From positions 1 through 64,000 of the forward strand of contig NZ_QPGB01000001.1 of assembly GCF_003335215.1 (NCBI RefSeq): DNA of 64,000 bases, in the 5' to 3' direction. Positions 45,037-54,328 of this stretch are shown here, one piece after another. The notes under the pieces are model-generated. The model had not been told where the DNA came from, ran no database searches, and saw only the letters and a list, made by a program, of their open reading frames with translations. Source of the stretch: Parvibium lacunae. GTDB taxonomy: Bacteria > Pseudomonadota > Gammaproteobacteria > Burkholderiales > Burkholderiaceae_D. Numbering within the stretch: the stretch's first letter is position 1; every line of letters begins with the position of its first letter. The position numbers and the translations under genes are program-made.

Positions 45037-45765
45037 GTGGCTGCTGAGGTATCTTTCCAGGCGGCGGCCCCCGGTCAGCCGCTGGCAAGCAACAGCACGG
45101 CTACCTGGGTAGCCGCCTTACAAGACTGCCTGCTGCCGCTACGTGATGCTGAACGTGCGGTGCCCATGCAGGCCTACATGAAGCATCACTTCTCTTTTCT
45201 TGGCATTCCTACTCCCGCGCGGCGGGCCGCGTGCTTGCCCGTGCTGCGCACCCTGCATGCTGCCGAGGCAGCACAATTGCTCGTGTTGGCCCAGAGCCTC
45301 TGGGCTTTGCCGGAGCGCGAATACCAATACGTGGCGATTGATGTGCTCGCCAAATACGAGAAAAAACTCTCCCTGACCGCTCTGCCAAATTTACTCGCCC
45401 TCGTGCAAGAAAAATCCTGGTGGGATTCGGTCGATGGCCTAGCGGGTGTGGTCGGTGATGTGGTGCGCCGTAGCCCAGCCGCCGGACAAGCTGTAATGGA
45501 TGAAGCCTTGCACCATTCCAACCTATGGGTACGGCGGGTCGCGATGTTGCACCAGCTTGGTTGGCGAGCACAGGTGGATGCTCAGCGCCTCTTTGCCTAT
45601 GCCCTGCAGCTTGCCCCAGAACAAGACTTTTTCATTCGCAAAGCCATCGGCTGGGCGCTGCGCGATTATGCACGGCACAACCCGCAAGCGGTGCGAGACT
45701 TTTTAGCTGAGCAGGGCAAGCAACTCTCGCCGCTCAGCGTGCGCGAAGCCGCAAAGCATTTGTAA
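45037..45765 (+). CDS. DNA alkylation repair protein (AlkD-like)
   Basis: 242 residues with a GTG start. It is all-helical with HEAT-like repeats: YMKHHFSFLGIPTPARRAA near residue 46, YVAIDVLAKYEKKLS, and the active-site stretch EKSWWDSVDGLAGVVGDVV, followed by NLWVRRVAMLHQL and FFIRKAIGWALRDYARHNP. These are characteristic AlkD motifs. The family excises positively charged alkylated purines such as N7-methylguanine without base flipping. Confidence 0.9.
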   Translation: MAAEVSFQAAAPGQPLASNSTATWVAALQDCLLPLRDAERAVPMQAYMKHHFSFLGIPTPARRAACLPVLRTLHAAEAAQLLVLAQSLWALPEREYQYVAIDVLAKYEKKLSLTALPNLLALVQEKSWWDSVDGLAGVVGDVVRRSPAAGQAVMDEALHHSNLWVRRVAMLHQLGWRAQVDAQRLFAYALQLAPEQDFFIRKAIGWALRDYARHNPQAVRDFLAEQGKQLSPLSVREAAKHL

Positions 45766-45938
45766 ACCTCGCGCACAGTGCAGCCGTAAAGCTACGTGAA
45801 TAAAATAGATGACCGCTCGACTCGGCGTATGTAAATTTGGATACCCTGATATTTTGGCAGTGCGATACGCGATTTTTATTTTAGTGATCTAATTAGTGCT
45901 TTCTTAGCCTACTCCACGACTCAACGATCCACTGCCTC

Positions 45939-46865
45939 ATGCAACAAGATTCTGCCATCCATATTTCTGGGCTGAATAAAACCTACGCGAATGGGTTTGG
46001 CGCGCTCAGTAACATTAATCTCGATATTAAACGCGGGGAAATTTTCGCCCTGCTTGGCCCAAACGGGGCGGGTAAAACCACGCTGATTAGCACCGTATGC
46101 GGCATTGTGCAGCCCACCAGCGGCCGCATTACGGTAGCGGGTTTTGATAGCGCCCAGCAATATCGCGCCGCCCGCGCCGCGCTTGGCTTGGTCCCGCAAG
46201 AAATCAGCACCGATGCCTTTGAATCGGTGTGGAATACCGTTAGCTTTAGTCGCGGCTTATTCGGCAAGCCCCGTAACGATGCGTATATTCAAGACGTGTT
46301 GAAACGGCTGTCGTTGTGGGATAAAAAAGATGAACAAATACGCCGCCTATCCGGTGGCATGAAACGCCGAGTGATGATCGCCAAGGCTTTGTCCCATGAG
46401 CCGAGCATCTTATTTCTGGATGAACCCTCAGCCGGCGTGGATGTTGAACTACGAAAATCCATGTGGGCGCAAGTGCGCGCCCTGCGCGATGCCGGGGTGA
46501 CGATTATTCTCACCACCCATTATCTGGAAGAAGCCGAGGAAATGGCAGACCGCATCGGCGTCATCAATAAAGGCAAGCTCATTCTGGTGGAAGATAAACA
46601 CACCATCATGCAGAAAATGGGCAAACGGCAAATGATCTTTGTGCTGCGCCAACCTTTGGCTACCTTGCCCGCCACACTGCACCCGCAGCCACTGGTGCTG
46701 GATGACGACGGCAGCACATTAACGTGGACGTATGACGCACAAGCGGAGATAGATATTTCGGCGATGCTCGATCAGTTGCAAGCAGCAGGCATACGCCCCA
46801 AAGATATTTACAGTCGTCAAAGTAATTTAGAAGAAATTTTTATGGAATTGGTTGAGGCAGTATGA
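45939..46865 (+). CDS. ABC exporter ATP-binding protein (YadG-like)
   Basis: 308 residues. Walker [15 protein letters not shown], signature [15 protein letters not shown], Walker [13 protein letters not shown] and the switch histidine in [14 protein letters not shown] are all present, with the C-terminal extension typical of ABC-2 type exporters. The stop overlaps the permease start by 4 bp. The 173 bp upstream carry an AT-rich promoter-like region. Substrate unknown. Confidence 0.9.
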   Translation: MQQDSAIHISGLNKTYANGFGALSNINLDIKRGEIFALLGPNGAGKTTLISTVCGIVQPTSGRITVAGFDSAQQYRAARAALGLVPQEISTDAFESVWNTVSFSRGLFGKPRNDAYIQDVLKRLSLWDKKDEQIRRLSGGMKRRVMIAKALSHEPSILFLDEPSAGVDVELRKSMWAQVRALRDAGVTIILTTHYLEEAEEMADRIGVINKGKLILVEDKHTIMQKMGKRQMIFVLRQPLATLPATLHPQPLVLDDDGSTLTWTYDAQAEIDISAMLDQLQAAGIRPKDIYSRQSNLEEIFMELVEAV

Positions 46866-47623
46866 ATCTACGCGGCATCTTAGCAATTTATAAATTTGAA
46901 ATGGCCCGCACCTTGCGCACACTGGGTCAGAGCATTGCCTCTCCTGTGATTTCAACGGTGCTCTATTTCATTGTGTTTGGCTCGGCCATTGGCTCACGCA
47001 TGCAAGCGATTGAAGGCGTGCCGTATGGCGCGTTCATCGTGCCCGGCCTCATCATGCTCACGGTACTGGGGCAGAGCGTTTCTAATGCCTCGTTTGGTAT
47101 TTACTTCCCCCGCTTTACCGGCACCATTTACGAAATACTCTCCGCTCCGCTTTCGTTTATTGAGATTGTCATTGGCTACGTGGGTGCGGCAGCGAGTAAA
47201 TCCATCATCATTGGGTTAGTGGTGCTGCTCACCGCCAGGTTGTTTGTGCCCATCCAAGTTGCGCACCCACTCTGGATGATTTTTTTCCTCGTGTTCACCA
47301 GCGTCACCTTTAGTTTGCTCGGCTTCATTATTGGTATTTGGGCCGATGGCTTTGAAAAACTGCAACTCATTCCGCTGCTAATCATCACCCCACTTACTTT
47401 TCTGGGTGGTAGTTTTTATTCCATTCACATGCTGCCGGAGTTTTGGCAAAAATTATCGCTGCTCAACCCCGTGGTGTATTTGGTGAGTGGCTTTCGCTGG
47501 AGCTTTTACGAGCAAGGCGATGTCAGCCTTTCCATCAGTGTGGCCATGATTCTCGGTTTTATGGCGCTGTGCCTGCTGATTATTTGCTGGATTTTTAAAA
47601 CGGGCTATCGACTGCGGAAGTAG
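46862..47623 (+). CDS. ABC-2 type permease (YadH-like)
   Basis: 253 residues with six hydrophobic segments. The family signature appears as [25 protein letters not shown] and, later, [36 protein letters not shown]. This matches the E. coli YadH and nodulation-exporter NodJ type of permease. It pairs with the ATPase encoded immediately upstream. Confidence 0.9.
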   Translation: MNLRGILAIYKFEMARTLRTLGQSIASPVISTVLYFIVFGSAIGSRMQAIEGVPYGAFIVPGLIMLTVLGQSVSNASFGIYFPRFTGTIYEILSAPLSFIEIVIGYVGAAASKSIIIGLVVLLTARLFVPIQVAHPLWMIFFLVFTSVTFSLLGFIIGIWADGFEKLQLIPLLIITPLTFLGGSFYSIHMLPEFWQKLSLLNPVVYLVSGFRWSFYEQGDVSLSISVAMILGFMALCLLIICWIFKTGYRLRK

Positions 47624-47637
47624 CGTCTGTTTGTGGA

Positions 47638-48957
47638 TCAGTCAGTGGGCTCGGTCAGCCGTTGAATCGTCAGCGCACATCGCTGTTCGATCAGTGTATT
47701 GATTTGCTCCACCACCGCATTGCCCGCAAAACCTCGTTCCGGGTTTGATTGCAATGCGCGTGCGGCGGCGGGCAGTTGCTTGGCTAATTCCAAAATCCGT
47801 CGTTTGGTTTGCGCTTTGGTTAGGCCCACGTTTTCCGAAAACTGCGCCCAGTGTCGTGCCTGCACCTCGCTGAACTTATATTTGTTGCCGATTTTCATGG
47901 CCATCTTCGGTGTCAGCGTGGGGTAAATCGCCGTAGAAAGCGTGTCGTAAAACGGCGCTAAAACGGGCGGCTGATTTGGGCTTGGGTTGGGATCGGTATA
48001 CAGCAACGAGAAATTTTTGGCATGCGCATCATGGTTGCCGATCAGTGCATTAAAGATCACATAATCAAGCAGGTGCAGTATCTGCGGTGCGCTGGGTCGC
48101 GTCATGCGGCGGACTAATTCAAAACACTGTGCCAAATCCGGGCCACCTTCGTTTTGGTATTTCATTTCGGGCACCACGCCCAGCGCCTGACAAAAATCTT
48201 CCTGATGCAGGCGTTGCAGTTGCTCTTGTGTATGTTCCTGCGCCTGTTTCTGTGTATTTTCCTGACTGTTAGGCACGCGGTCGTAACGCTCAACCAGTAA
48301 GAATGCGCGATCTTGCACAACATGAATAGCCGATTTTGCGGGCTTAAGCTGCATTGCCTCCGCCAGTGCCATGCAAAACCCTTCATTCATCACGCTGTCT
48401 GCTACGCCGTGAATAGCGGGTTTTAAAATGTGGGAGCTAGGCCTACCCTGGCGGGGTAGCCCAATGCGGGCACCATCAAACACCACCGGTAGTTTATCTT
48501 GCGCCCCCGCCAAGGAAAGCCGTAAGCCATCGGTGCCAGCCAGCATGGGCCGACGTGGTAATTCATCCAGCAGCGATACAAGCGCTGCATCACTCAGCCA
48601 CTGCACCGTATCCTGCTGGGGGGGCACGGGCAAAGTCTGCCCTGGCGCAAGTAAGCTCACCGCCCCCGCGCATTCGCCGCCAATGCGGTCTAGCAGCGCA
48701 AAATCGTTCTGGCCCGACACCTGAAACTGCTGTGCCAGCAAGCGGCGCATTTGCCCTTCTGGCAGCAGGCCCGCAAAGAAAGGCCGCGTTTGCCGATCAT
48801 CGAACGGTGTAGCTTGTAGCGGTAGCGAGGCGGACAACGCCATCGCCCCTGGCTGAGCCAGCCAACTCGGTGCGTAGCAAAAACTCAGCTTGCCCTCAAC
48901 CAAACCGAGTGTGCCAACCTGGTGGCTAAACAGCCAGACGGCGAGCTCATGCCGCAT
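47638..48957 (-). CDS. hipA: HipA-family serine/threonine kinase toxin
   Basis: 439 residues from the ATG at 48957; the frame is open to 48978. The N-terminal domain (LAVWLFSHQVGTLGL, LPEGQMRRLLAQQF) and the kinase domain (LSLAGAQDKLPVVFDG, HILKPAIHG) are followed by the catalytic NHDAHAKNFSLLY and APFYDTLSTAIYP. These are HipA hallmarks. HipA-type kinases phosphorylate glutamyl-tRNA synthetase or related targets and cause growth arrest. A Gln/Thr-rich insert (about residues 230-250) is unusual. It overlaps hipB by 11 bp. Confidence 0.9.
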   Translation of the reverse strand: MRHELAVWLFSHQVGTLGLVEGKLSFCYAPSWLAQPGAMALSASLPLQATPFDDRQTRPFFAGLLPEGQMRRLLAQQFQVSGQNDFALLDRIGGECAGAVSLLAPGQTLPVPPQQDTVQWLSDAALVSLLDELPRRPMLAGTDGLRLSLAGAQDKLPVVFDGARIGLPRQGRPSSHILKPAIHGVADSVMNEGFCMALAEAMQLKPAKSAIHVVQDRAFLLVERYDRVPNSQENTQKQAQEHTQEQLQRLHQEDFCQALGVVPEMKYQNEGGPDLAQCFELVRRMTRPSAPQILHLLDYVIFNALIGNHDAHAKNFSLLYTDPNPSPNQPPVLAPFYDTLSTAIYPTLTPKMAMKIGNKYKFSEVQARHWAQFSENVGLTKAQTKRRILELAKQLPAAARALQSNPERGFAGNAVVEQINTLIEQRCALTIQRLTEPTD

Positions 48958-49207
48958 GGTTGCTATCCTCTTGCGCATCGTTGGTCGCCACGGGTGGCAA
49001 GCCGCTCAAGTGAAGCTCGCCGCCCAGCGCATCCACCACGCGCAACACGTTTTCCAAGCGCAAGGTGGGTTTACCCGCTTCTAGGTCAACAATAAAGCGC
49101 ACGCCCACCCCCGCCGCCAGCGCTAACTGGGGCTGGGTAAGGTGGAGCTGCTTGCGTGCGGCGCGCAGGGCGCGCCCGAGTTGTGTGGGTGATTGAATGG
49201 ATGTCAT
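48947..49207 (-). CDS. hipB: HipB-like helix-turn-helix antitoxin
   Basis: 86 residues of Xre-type helix-turn-helix: LGRALRAARKQLHLTQPQLALAAGVGVRFIVDLEAGKPTLRLENVLRVVDALG. The typical HipB ends here with a short tail. It neutralises HipA and represses the operon; the three palindromes just upstream are its likely binding sites. Confidence 0.88.
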   Translation of the reverse strand: MTSIQSPTQLGRALRAARKQLHLTQPQLALAAGVGVRFIVDLEAGKPTLRLENVLRVVDALGGELHLSGLPPVATNDAQEDSNHAA

Positions 49208-49233
49208 GTGGCTGGCTTAGTTTCTCGCTTGGC

Positions 49234-49247
49234 TTCCCGTTCGGGAA
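49234..49247. promoter_or_regulatory. HipB operator candidate 1
   Basis: TTCCCG-TT-CGGGAA, a perfect 6-bp inverted repeat 27 bp upstream of the hipB start. First of three copies. Confidence 0.65.
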
Positions 49248-49283
49248 ATTATTGGCCAAAATTAGCAGATGCGCAAGCGATAT

Positions 49284-49297
49284 TTCCCGATCGGGAA
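49284..49297. promoter_or_regulatory. HipB operator candidate 2
   Basis: TTCCCG-AT-CGGGAA, same arms as the first copy; the centres are 50 bp apart. Confidence 0.65.
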
Positions 49298-49326
49298 TTT
49301 TTATACGGTTAGGCTGGGTTTTGACT

Positions 49327-49352
49327 ATATATTTCCCGAACGGGAAATATAT
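49327..49352. promoter_or_regulatory. HipB operator candidate 3 (extended palindrome)
   Basis: The same TTCCCG/CGGGAA core (49333-49346) with ATATAT flanks on both sides, giving 12-bp arms around an AA centre. It lies 49 bp from copy 2. The near-regular 49-50 bp spacing (about five helical turns) would put the three sites on one face of the DNA. Confidence 0.65.
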
Positions 49353-49578
49353 TTAGGTCTCAGAGCCAAACCGACCCCCACTTGCGCCGATTTGGCAGGG
49401 TATACATGACAGCAGTGCGCATGCTCTGTTGCGGAGAATAACGGCAACAATATCCGCAGAAATTGCGGTGAATAGTTCCGCAAATCTATAGCTTGCCTAG
49501 CGAGACGGGCCTGCACAGCGTGGCAATGTGCAACACCCCCACAACGTTTTCTTGCTTGGGCACAAGCAGTAGCGGATA
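49353..49578. other. Non-coding boundary between hipBA and the restriction island
   Basis: 226 bp with no supportable gene. It contains a small hairpin (CCGCA-GAAAT-TGCGG, 49454-49468) and several scattered TTGCGG/CCGCAA words. I searched it by eye for a tmRNA or tRNA end that would mark the left edge of the island and found none. Confidence 0.4.
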
Positions 49579-49599
49579 ATCTAATCAATTTGATTAGAT
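49579..49599. promoter_or_regulatory. 21-bp palindromic operator candidate of the WYL regulator
   Basis: Perfect 10-bp arms ATCTAATCAA and TTGATTAGAT around a single T, 75 bp upstream of the WYL gene. BrxR/CapW-type WYL repressors are known to bind such inverted repeats in front of their own defence operons. Confidence 0.6.
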
Positions 49600-49674
49600 A
49601 TTGCTGGGTGATGAAAAAACAATCCGATTTCTGTCGCCTTTCGGTCGCCTCTCGTTCATGAGGAATTTTTAGCC

Positions 49675-50586
49675 ATGCCCCTCCAACGCATAGAGACGCT
49701 GAGCCACGCCCAGCGCGATCGGCTGGCCTATATAGATTTCCGTCTGTACTTCTTCGGTGAGATTGGCCGCCCTGACCTGATAGAACGGTTTGGTGTGGCG
49801 CCGGCAGGGGCCACACGCGATTTGGCACTGTACCGGGAAATCGCGCCGCAGAATATTGAGTTTGACGGCAGCAATAAGATCTACCGCATCGGCAAAATGT
49901 TCTCGCCGCTATTTGACCACGCCCTCCAGCGCGTGCTGTCCGCATTGGCTCTGGGCTTCGGCGATGGCGTGAGCGGCCCGGCGAACCTCCTGCAGTCGCT
50001 GCTGCCTTGCGAGTCACCCACTGCCCTAAGCAACCCCAGGATGGATGTGTTAGCTCCGATCTGCCGAGCGATACACGCCAAGCGGCCAGTCGCCATTCGC
50101 TACCACTCCATGAGCAGTGGCGAGTCCGAAAGAGTCATCGTGCCGTTTGCGCTGGTGGACACCGGCCTACGTTGGCATGTCCGAGCCTTTGATCGCAAGA
50201 GCAGCGAGTTCCGGGACTTCGTCGTCACGCGCATCGAAGCGCCGACCCTTCTTGATGAAGAGCCGCAGGCCAACGAACGGCCAGACAACGACATCCAATG
50301 GACACGCATTATCGAGCTGGACTTCGTGCCGCACCCGCGCCTCGCCCGCCCCGAGATCATCAAGATGGACTATGGGATGACTGACGGCTCGATCCGGATG
50401 CGCGTTCGCGCGGCGGTGGCGGGCTACATGCTGCTGCGCTGGAGCGTTGATGCTTCACCAAACCACAGCCTCACAGAAGAACAGTACCGCCTTTGGCTCA
50501 GCGACCCGCTGGCCTTGTATGGCGTCGAAAACGCAAAGCTCGCGCCCGGCTACCGCGCCCCGGCGACCAGCACAACACGGAAATAG
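49675..50586 (+). CDS. WYL-domain transcriptional repressor (BrxR/CapW-like)
   Basis: 303 residues. The N-terminal winged helix contains RLAYIDFRLYFFGEIGRPDLIERFGVAPAGATRDLALYREIAP, typical of BrxR/CapW regulators. The WYL domain follows with KRPVAIRYHSMSSGESERVIVPFALVDTGLRWHVRAFD and FRDFVVTRI, then a WCX-like C-terminus. Such proteins act as autorepressors of phage-defence operons. It starts 75 bp after a 21-bp palindrome and ends 8 bp before hsdM, so it probably controls the whole restriction and Kiwa-like operon. Confidence 0.85.
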   Translation: MPLQRIETLSHAQRDRLAYIDFRLYFFGEIGRPDLIERFGVAPAGATRDLALYREIAPQNIEFDGSNKIYRIGKMFSPLFDHALQRVLSALALGFGDGVSGPANLLQSLLPCESPTALSNPRMDVLAPICRAIHAKRPVAIRYHSMSSGESERVIVPFALVDTGLRWHVRAFDRKSSEFRDFVVTRIEAPTLLDEEPQANERPDNDIQWTRIIELDFVPHPRLARPEIIKMDYGMTDGSIRMRVRAAVAGYMLLRWSVDASPNHSLTEEQYRLWLSDPLALYGVENAKLAPGYRAPATSTTRK

Positions 50587-50594
50587 GATCACAA

Positions 50595-53075
50595 ATGGCC
50601 ATCAAGAAATCAGACCTTTACTCATCTCTCTGGGCGTCATGCGATGAACTGCGCGGCGGCATGGATGCCAGCCAGTACAAGGACTACGTCCTGTTCATGC
50701 TGTTCATCAAGTACGTCTCGGACAAGTACGGCGACTCTGATGACTTTGCCCCGCCAGTCACCATTCCGCCCGGAGCCAGCTTCAAGGACATGGTTGCCCT
50801 CAAGGGCAAGAGCGATATTGGCGACAAGATCAACACGCAGGTCATTCAGCCCCTGATCGACGCAAATTCGCGCCTTGCACGCAGCGACTTCCCCGATTTC
50901 AACGACCCGAACAAGCTCGGTGAAGGTCAGGCGATGGTGGATCGCCTCAGCAACCTGATCGGCATCTTCCAAAAGCCCGAGTTGGATTTCTCGAAGAACC
51001 GAGCTGAGAACGACGACATTCTGGGCGATGCCTACGAATACCTGATGCGGCACTTTGCCTCGCAGAGCGGCAAGAGCAAAGGCCAGTTCTATACGCCATC
51101 CGAGGTCAGTCGCATCATGGCCAAGGTCGTGGGCATCTCCCCTGCCAATGCAGTGGCCTCGACCACCGCGTATGACCCCACCTGCGGCTCTGGCTCCTTG
51201 CTGCTCAAGGTGGCCGCCGAGGCTGGCAAGCACATCACGTTGGAAGGGCAGGAAATGGACGTGACCACTGCTGGTCTTGCCCGTATGAACATGATCCTGC
51301 ACGACTTTCCAACCGCCAACATCCTGCAGGGCAACACGCTGGCCTCGCCGAAGTTCAAGGATGGCGAGGCGCTGCGTACCTATGACTACGTCGTCGCCAA
51401 TCCGCCGTTTTCAGACAAGACCTGGAGCACCGGCCTGACCCCTGCCAGCGATGCTCACCAGCGTTTTGCTTGGGGCGAACCGCCGAAAAAGCAAGGCGAC
51501 TACGCTTACCTGCTGCACATCATTCGCTCAATGAAGAGCACTGGCAAAGGCGCCTGCATTCTCCCTCACGGTGTTCTTTTCCGGGGCAATGCCGAGGCTG
51601 TCATCCGCGAGAAGCTGGTGCGGTCGGGCATCCTCAAAGGGATCATTGGCCTGCCGGGCAACCTGTTCTACGGCACGGGCATCCCCGCCTGCATCCTGGT
51701 GCTGGACAAGGAAAACGCTTCAGCACGCAAAGGCATCTTCATGATCGACGCCTCCAAGGGCTTCATCAAGGACGGTGCCAAGAACCGCCTGCGTGAGCAG
51801 GACATTCACAAGATCGTCGATGCCTTCACCAAGTTGGCAGAGTTGCCACGCTACTCGCGCATGGTGCCGCTGACCGAGATCGCAGACCCCAAGAACGACT
51901 ACAACCTCAACCTGCCACGCTACATCGACAGCACCGAACCTGAAGACATCCAGGACATCGATGGCCACTTGCGTGGCGGGATTCCAGAGCGTGACCTGAA
52001 TGCGTTGAGCGACTATTGGAAGGTGATCCCCGGTGTGCGCAACGCCCTGTTCGAGTCAGCCGGGCGCGCTGGTTATGCACAGTTGAAACTGCCCATCGCC
52101 GAGGTGAAGACTACCATCTTTGTGCATCCTGAGTTCACTGCATTTAATCAGACAGCCACCCAGGTGTTTGCGGATTGGAAGCAAGCCAGCACGCCGCAGC
52201 TAAAGGGCTTTGCGAAAAACGGCCACCCAAAGCAACTGATCGAGGCACTGTCCGAGGATTTGCTTGCCCGATTCAAGCCGACGCCGCTCGTCAATGCCTA
52301 TGACGTGTACCAACACCTCATGGATTACTGGGCCGAGACGATGCAAGACGACTGCTACCTGATTGCCGACGCAGGCTGGCAGGCTGGGGCACAGCCGCGT
52401 GAAATTCTTCAAGTCAAGAACAAGGACGGCAAACTGGCGTGGCCCGAAGCGCATGACTACAAGAAAGGCAAGCGCCGCTTCAAATCCGACCTGATTCCCG
52501 CGCCAATTCTGATCGCCCGTTACTTCACCGTTGAGCACGACGCCATTGAAGCGCTGGAGGCCAAGCTGGCAGATGTCGAGCAACAACTTCAGGAGATGAT
52601 GGAAGAGAACAGCGGCGAAGAAGGGTTGCTCGCCGAGGTCATTGAAGGCGAAGGCGACAAGCAGAAGATCACGGCTAAGGCTGTCAAAGCCCGCCTGAAG
52701 GAGATCGGCAAAGATCCTGACTACGCCGACGAGCGCAAGGCGCTGCAGGACTACGCCGCCTTGCTCGACAAGCAAACCGATATCAAGGCCAAGCTGAAAG
52801 CGGCGCAGGATGACCTTGAGGCCAAGCTGGATGCCAAGTACCCCAAGCTGACCGAGGACGAGATCAAGCAGCTTGTAGTGGACGACAAATGGTTGGCGAC
52901 CTTGGCCGATGCCGTGCAAGGCGAGCTGGATCGGGTTTCTCAAACCCTTACCAGTCGCATCCGCCAGCTTGCGGAACGCTATGCCACGCCGCTGCCGACG
53001 CTGACCAAAGATCTCGCAACACTTTCAGCGCGGGTGGATGAGCATCTGAAAAAGATGGGGGCGGTATGGAACTGA
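50595..53075 (+). CDS. hsdM: Type I restriction-modification system methyltransferase subunit
   Basis: 826 residues from the ATG at 50595. An N-terminal helical domain (LWASCDELRGGMDASQYKDYVLFMLFIKYVSDKY) is followed by GQFYTPSEVSRIMA, SAM motif I DPTCGSGS (Asp194) and the catalytic NPPF (269-272). A C-terminal region of about 300 residues, including a Glu/Lys-rich coiled coil, makes it longer than the classical HsdM of about 520 residues. It methylates adenine in the sequence chosen by HsdS. It overlaps hsdS by 10 bp. Confidence 0.95.
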   Translation: MAIKKSDLYSSLWASCDELRGGMDASQYKDYVLFMLFIKYVSDKYGDSDDFAPPVTIPPGASFKDMVALKGKSDIGDKINTQVIQPLIDANSRLARSDFPDFNDPNKLGEGQAMVDRLSNLIGIFQKPELDFSKNRAENDDILGDAYEYLMRHFASQSGKSKGQFYTPSEVSRIMAKVVGISPANAVASTTAYDPTCGSGSLLLKVAAEAGKHITLEGQEMDVTTAGLARMNMILHDFPTANILQGNTLASPKFKDGEALRTYDYVVANPPFSDKTWSTGLTPASDAHQRFAWGEPPKKQGDYAYLLHIIRSMKSTGKGACILPHGVLFRGNAEAVIREKLVRSGILKGIIGLPGNLFYGTGIPACILVLDKENASARKGIFMIDASKGFIKDGAKNRLREQDIHKIVDAFTKLAELPRYSRMVPLTEIADPKNDYNLNLPRYIDSTEPEDIQDIDGHLRGGIPERDLNALSDYWKVIPGVRNALFESAGRAGYAQLKLPIAEVKTTIFVHPEFTAFNQTATQVFADWKQASTPQLKGFAKNGHPKQLIEALSEDLLARFKPTPLVNAYDVYQHLMDYWAETMQDDCYLIADAGWQAGAQPREILQVKNKDGKLAWPEAHDYKKGKRRFKSDLIPAPILIARYFTVEHDAIEALEAKLADVEQQLQEMMEENSGEEGLLAEVIEGEGDKQKITAKAVKARLKEIGKDPDYADERKALQDYAALLDKQTDIKAKLKAAQDDLEAKLDAKYPKLTEDEIKQLVVDDKWLATLADAVQGELDRVSQTLTSRIRQLAERYATPLPTLTKDLATLSARVDEHLKKMGAVWN

Positions 53076-54328
53076 TGCCCGGTTACAAGCATAGCGATGT
53101 GGGCGTGATACCAGAAGATTGGGACGTCTTGCCGCTTGGCGAATGTTTAGTTGGTCGCCCCAGCTACGGAATCAACGCTGCTGCTGCTCCGTACTCCGAT
53201 GCACTGCCGGCCTATATTCGTATTACAGACATTAGCGAAGACGGCCGATTTTCGCCAGAAAAGTTGGTATCCGTTAAGTCAGAACAAGCCGGCAACTACT
53301 ACTTGAGCGATGGCGATATTGTTTTTGCAAGGACGGGCGCAAGTGTTGGAAAGTCTTATAGATACAACCCGAACGACGGGGCACTGGTTTTTGCGGGCTT
53401 TCTGATTCGAGTTAGGCCTGATGCCAATAAGCTACTTCCTGCCTTCGCTGCTGCCTATGTAACAACCGGCAACTACTGGCGTTGGGTACGATTGATGTCG
53501 ATGCGCAGCGGACAGCCGGGCATCAATGGTAACGAATATTCTCAGCTCCCCATTCCTCTTCCACAACTCCCTGAGCAGGAAGCCATCGCCCAAGCCTTGA
53601 GCGATGTCGAAGCTTTGCTCGCCACCCTTGACCAAGTAATCGCCAAGAAGCGAGACCTTAAGCAGGCGGCCATCCAACAGTTACTCACCGGCCAGACTCG
53701 GTTGCCGGGGTTTAGCGGTGAATGGGAGGTGAAGCGGCTGGATGAGCTTGCTGAAATTCGAAGTGGCGGCACACCAAGTACGGGCGAACCTAGCTTCTGG
53801 GATGGGGATATTCCTTGGTGCACACCAACGGATATCACTGCACTTAACGGGCACAAATATCTTCGCGAAACCTCGCGTCTGATCACGCCGCTTGGGCTTA
53901 ATGCAAGCTCGGCTGAAATGATTCCAGCGAAATCAGTCGTTATGACATCGCGGGCAACTATCGGTGAATGTGCCATCAATGCTGTCCCGCTCTCAACGAA
54001 TCAAGGTTTCAAAAACTTCATTCCGTTTGTGAAAACTGATGTGGACTTTCTCTATTACCTGCTTGGAACGCAAAAGCAGGGATTAATCGCTCTATGTGGT
54101 GGAAGCACTTTCCTTGAAATCGGAAAGACACAGCTTGCAGCGTATGAAGTCCGACTCCCAAGCACGAAAGCCGAACAAACTGCCATCGCCACAGTCCTGT
54201 CCGAAATGGACGCCGAGCTGTCCGTACTCGAATCTCGCCACGATAAAACCCGCAACATCAAGCAAGCCATGATGCAGGAACTTCTGACTGGTAAAACGAG
54301 ACTGGTTGAGGGAGGATGTGATGGTTAA
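53066..54328 (+). CDS. hsdS: Type I restriction-modification specificity subunit
   Basis: 420 residues with two target-recognition domains. The first begins near VGVIPEDWDVLPLGECL and the second at SGEWEVKRLDELAEIRSGGTPSTGEP. Each is followed by a conserved helical spacer (ALSDVEALLATLDQVIAKKRDLKQAAIQQLLTGQTRLPGF and VLSEMDAELSVLESRHD to QELLTGKTRL). HsdS sets the recognised bipartite sequence. Its last 8 bp overlap the start of the kwaA-like gene. Confidence 0.93.
   Translation: MELMPGYKHSDVGVIPEDWDVLPLGECLVGRPSYGINAAAAPYSDALPAYIRITDISEDGRFSPEKLVSVKSEQAGNYYLSDGDIVFARTGASVGKSYRYNPNDGALVFAGFLIRVRPDANKLLPAFAAAYVTTGNYWRWVRLMSMRSGQPGINGNEYSQLPIPLPQLPEQEAIAQALSDVEALLATLDQVIAKKRDLKQAAIQQLLTGQTRLPGFSGEWEVKRLDELAEIRSGGTPSTGEPSFWDGDIPWCTPTDITALNGHKYLRETSRLITPLGLNASSAEMIPAKSVVMTSRATIGECAINAVPLSTNQGFKNFIPFVKTDVDFLYYLLGTQKQGLIALCGGSTFLEIGKTQLAAYEVRLPSTKAEQTAIATVLSEMDAELSVLESRHDKTRNIKQAMMQELLTGKTRLVEGGCDG

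Noticed and set aside
49353-49578. Left attachment site of the restriction island
   Set aside because: I compared it by eye with the tmRNA 3' end and with general tRNA ends and saw no match, so no left boundary is claimed.
49325-50017. 230-codon open frame on the minus strand antisense to the WYL gene
   Set aside because: The composition is Arg/Ser-rich shadow-like, there is no family feature, and it overlaps the well-supported WYL coding sequence and both upstream operators.
54306-54320. GTG start at 54306 for the KwaA-like gene
   Set aside because: The ATG at 54321 has a GGGAGG ribosome site and begins directly before the first membrane helix; the longer start only adds five charged residues.
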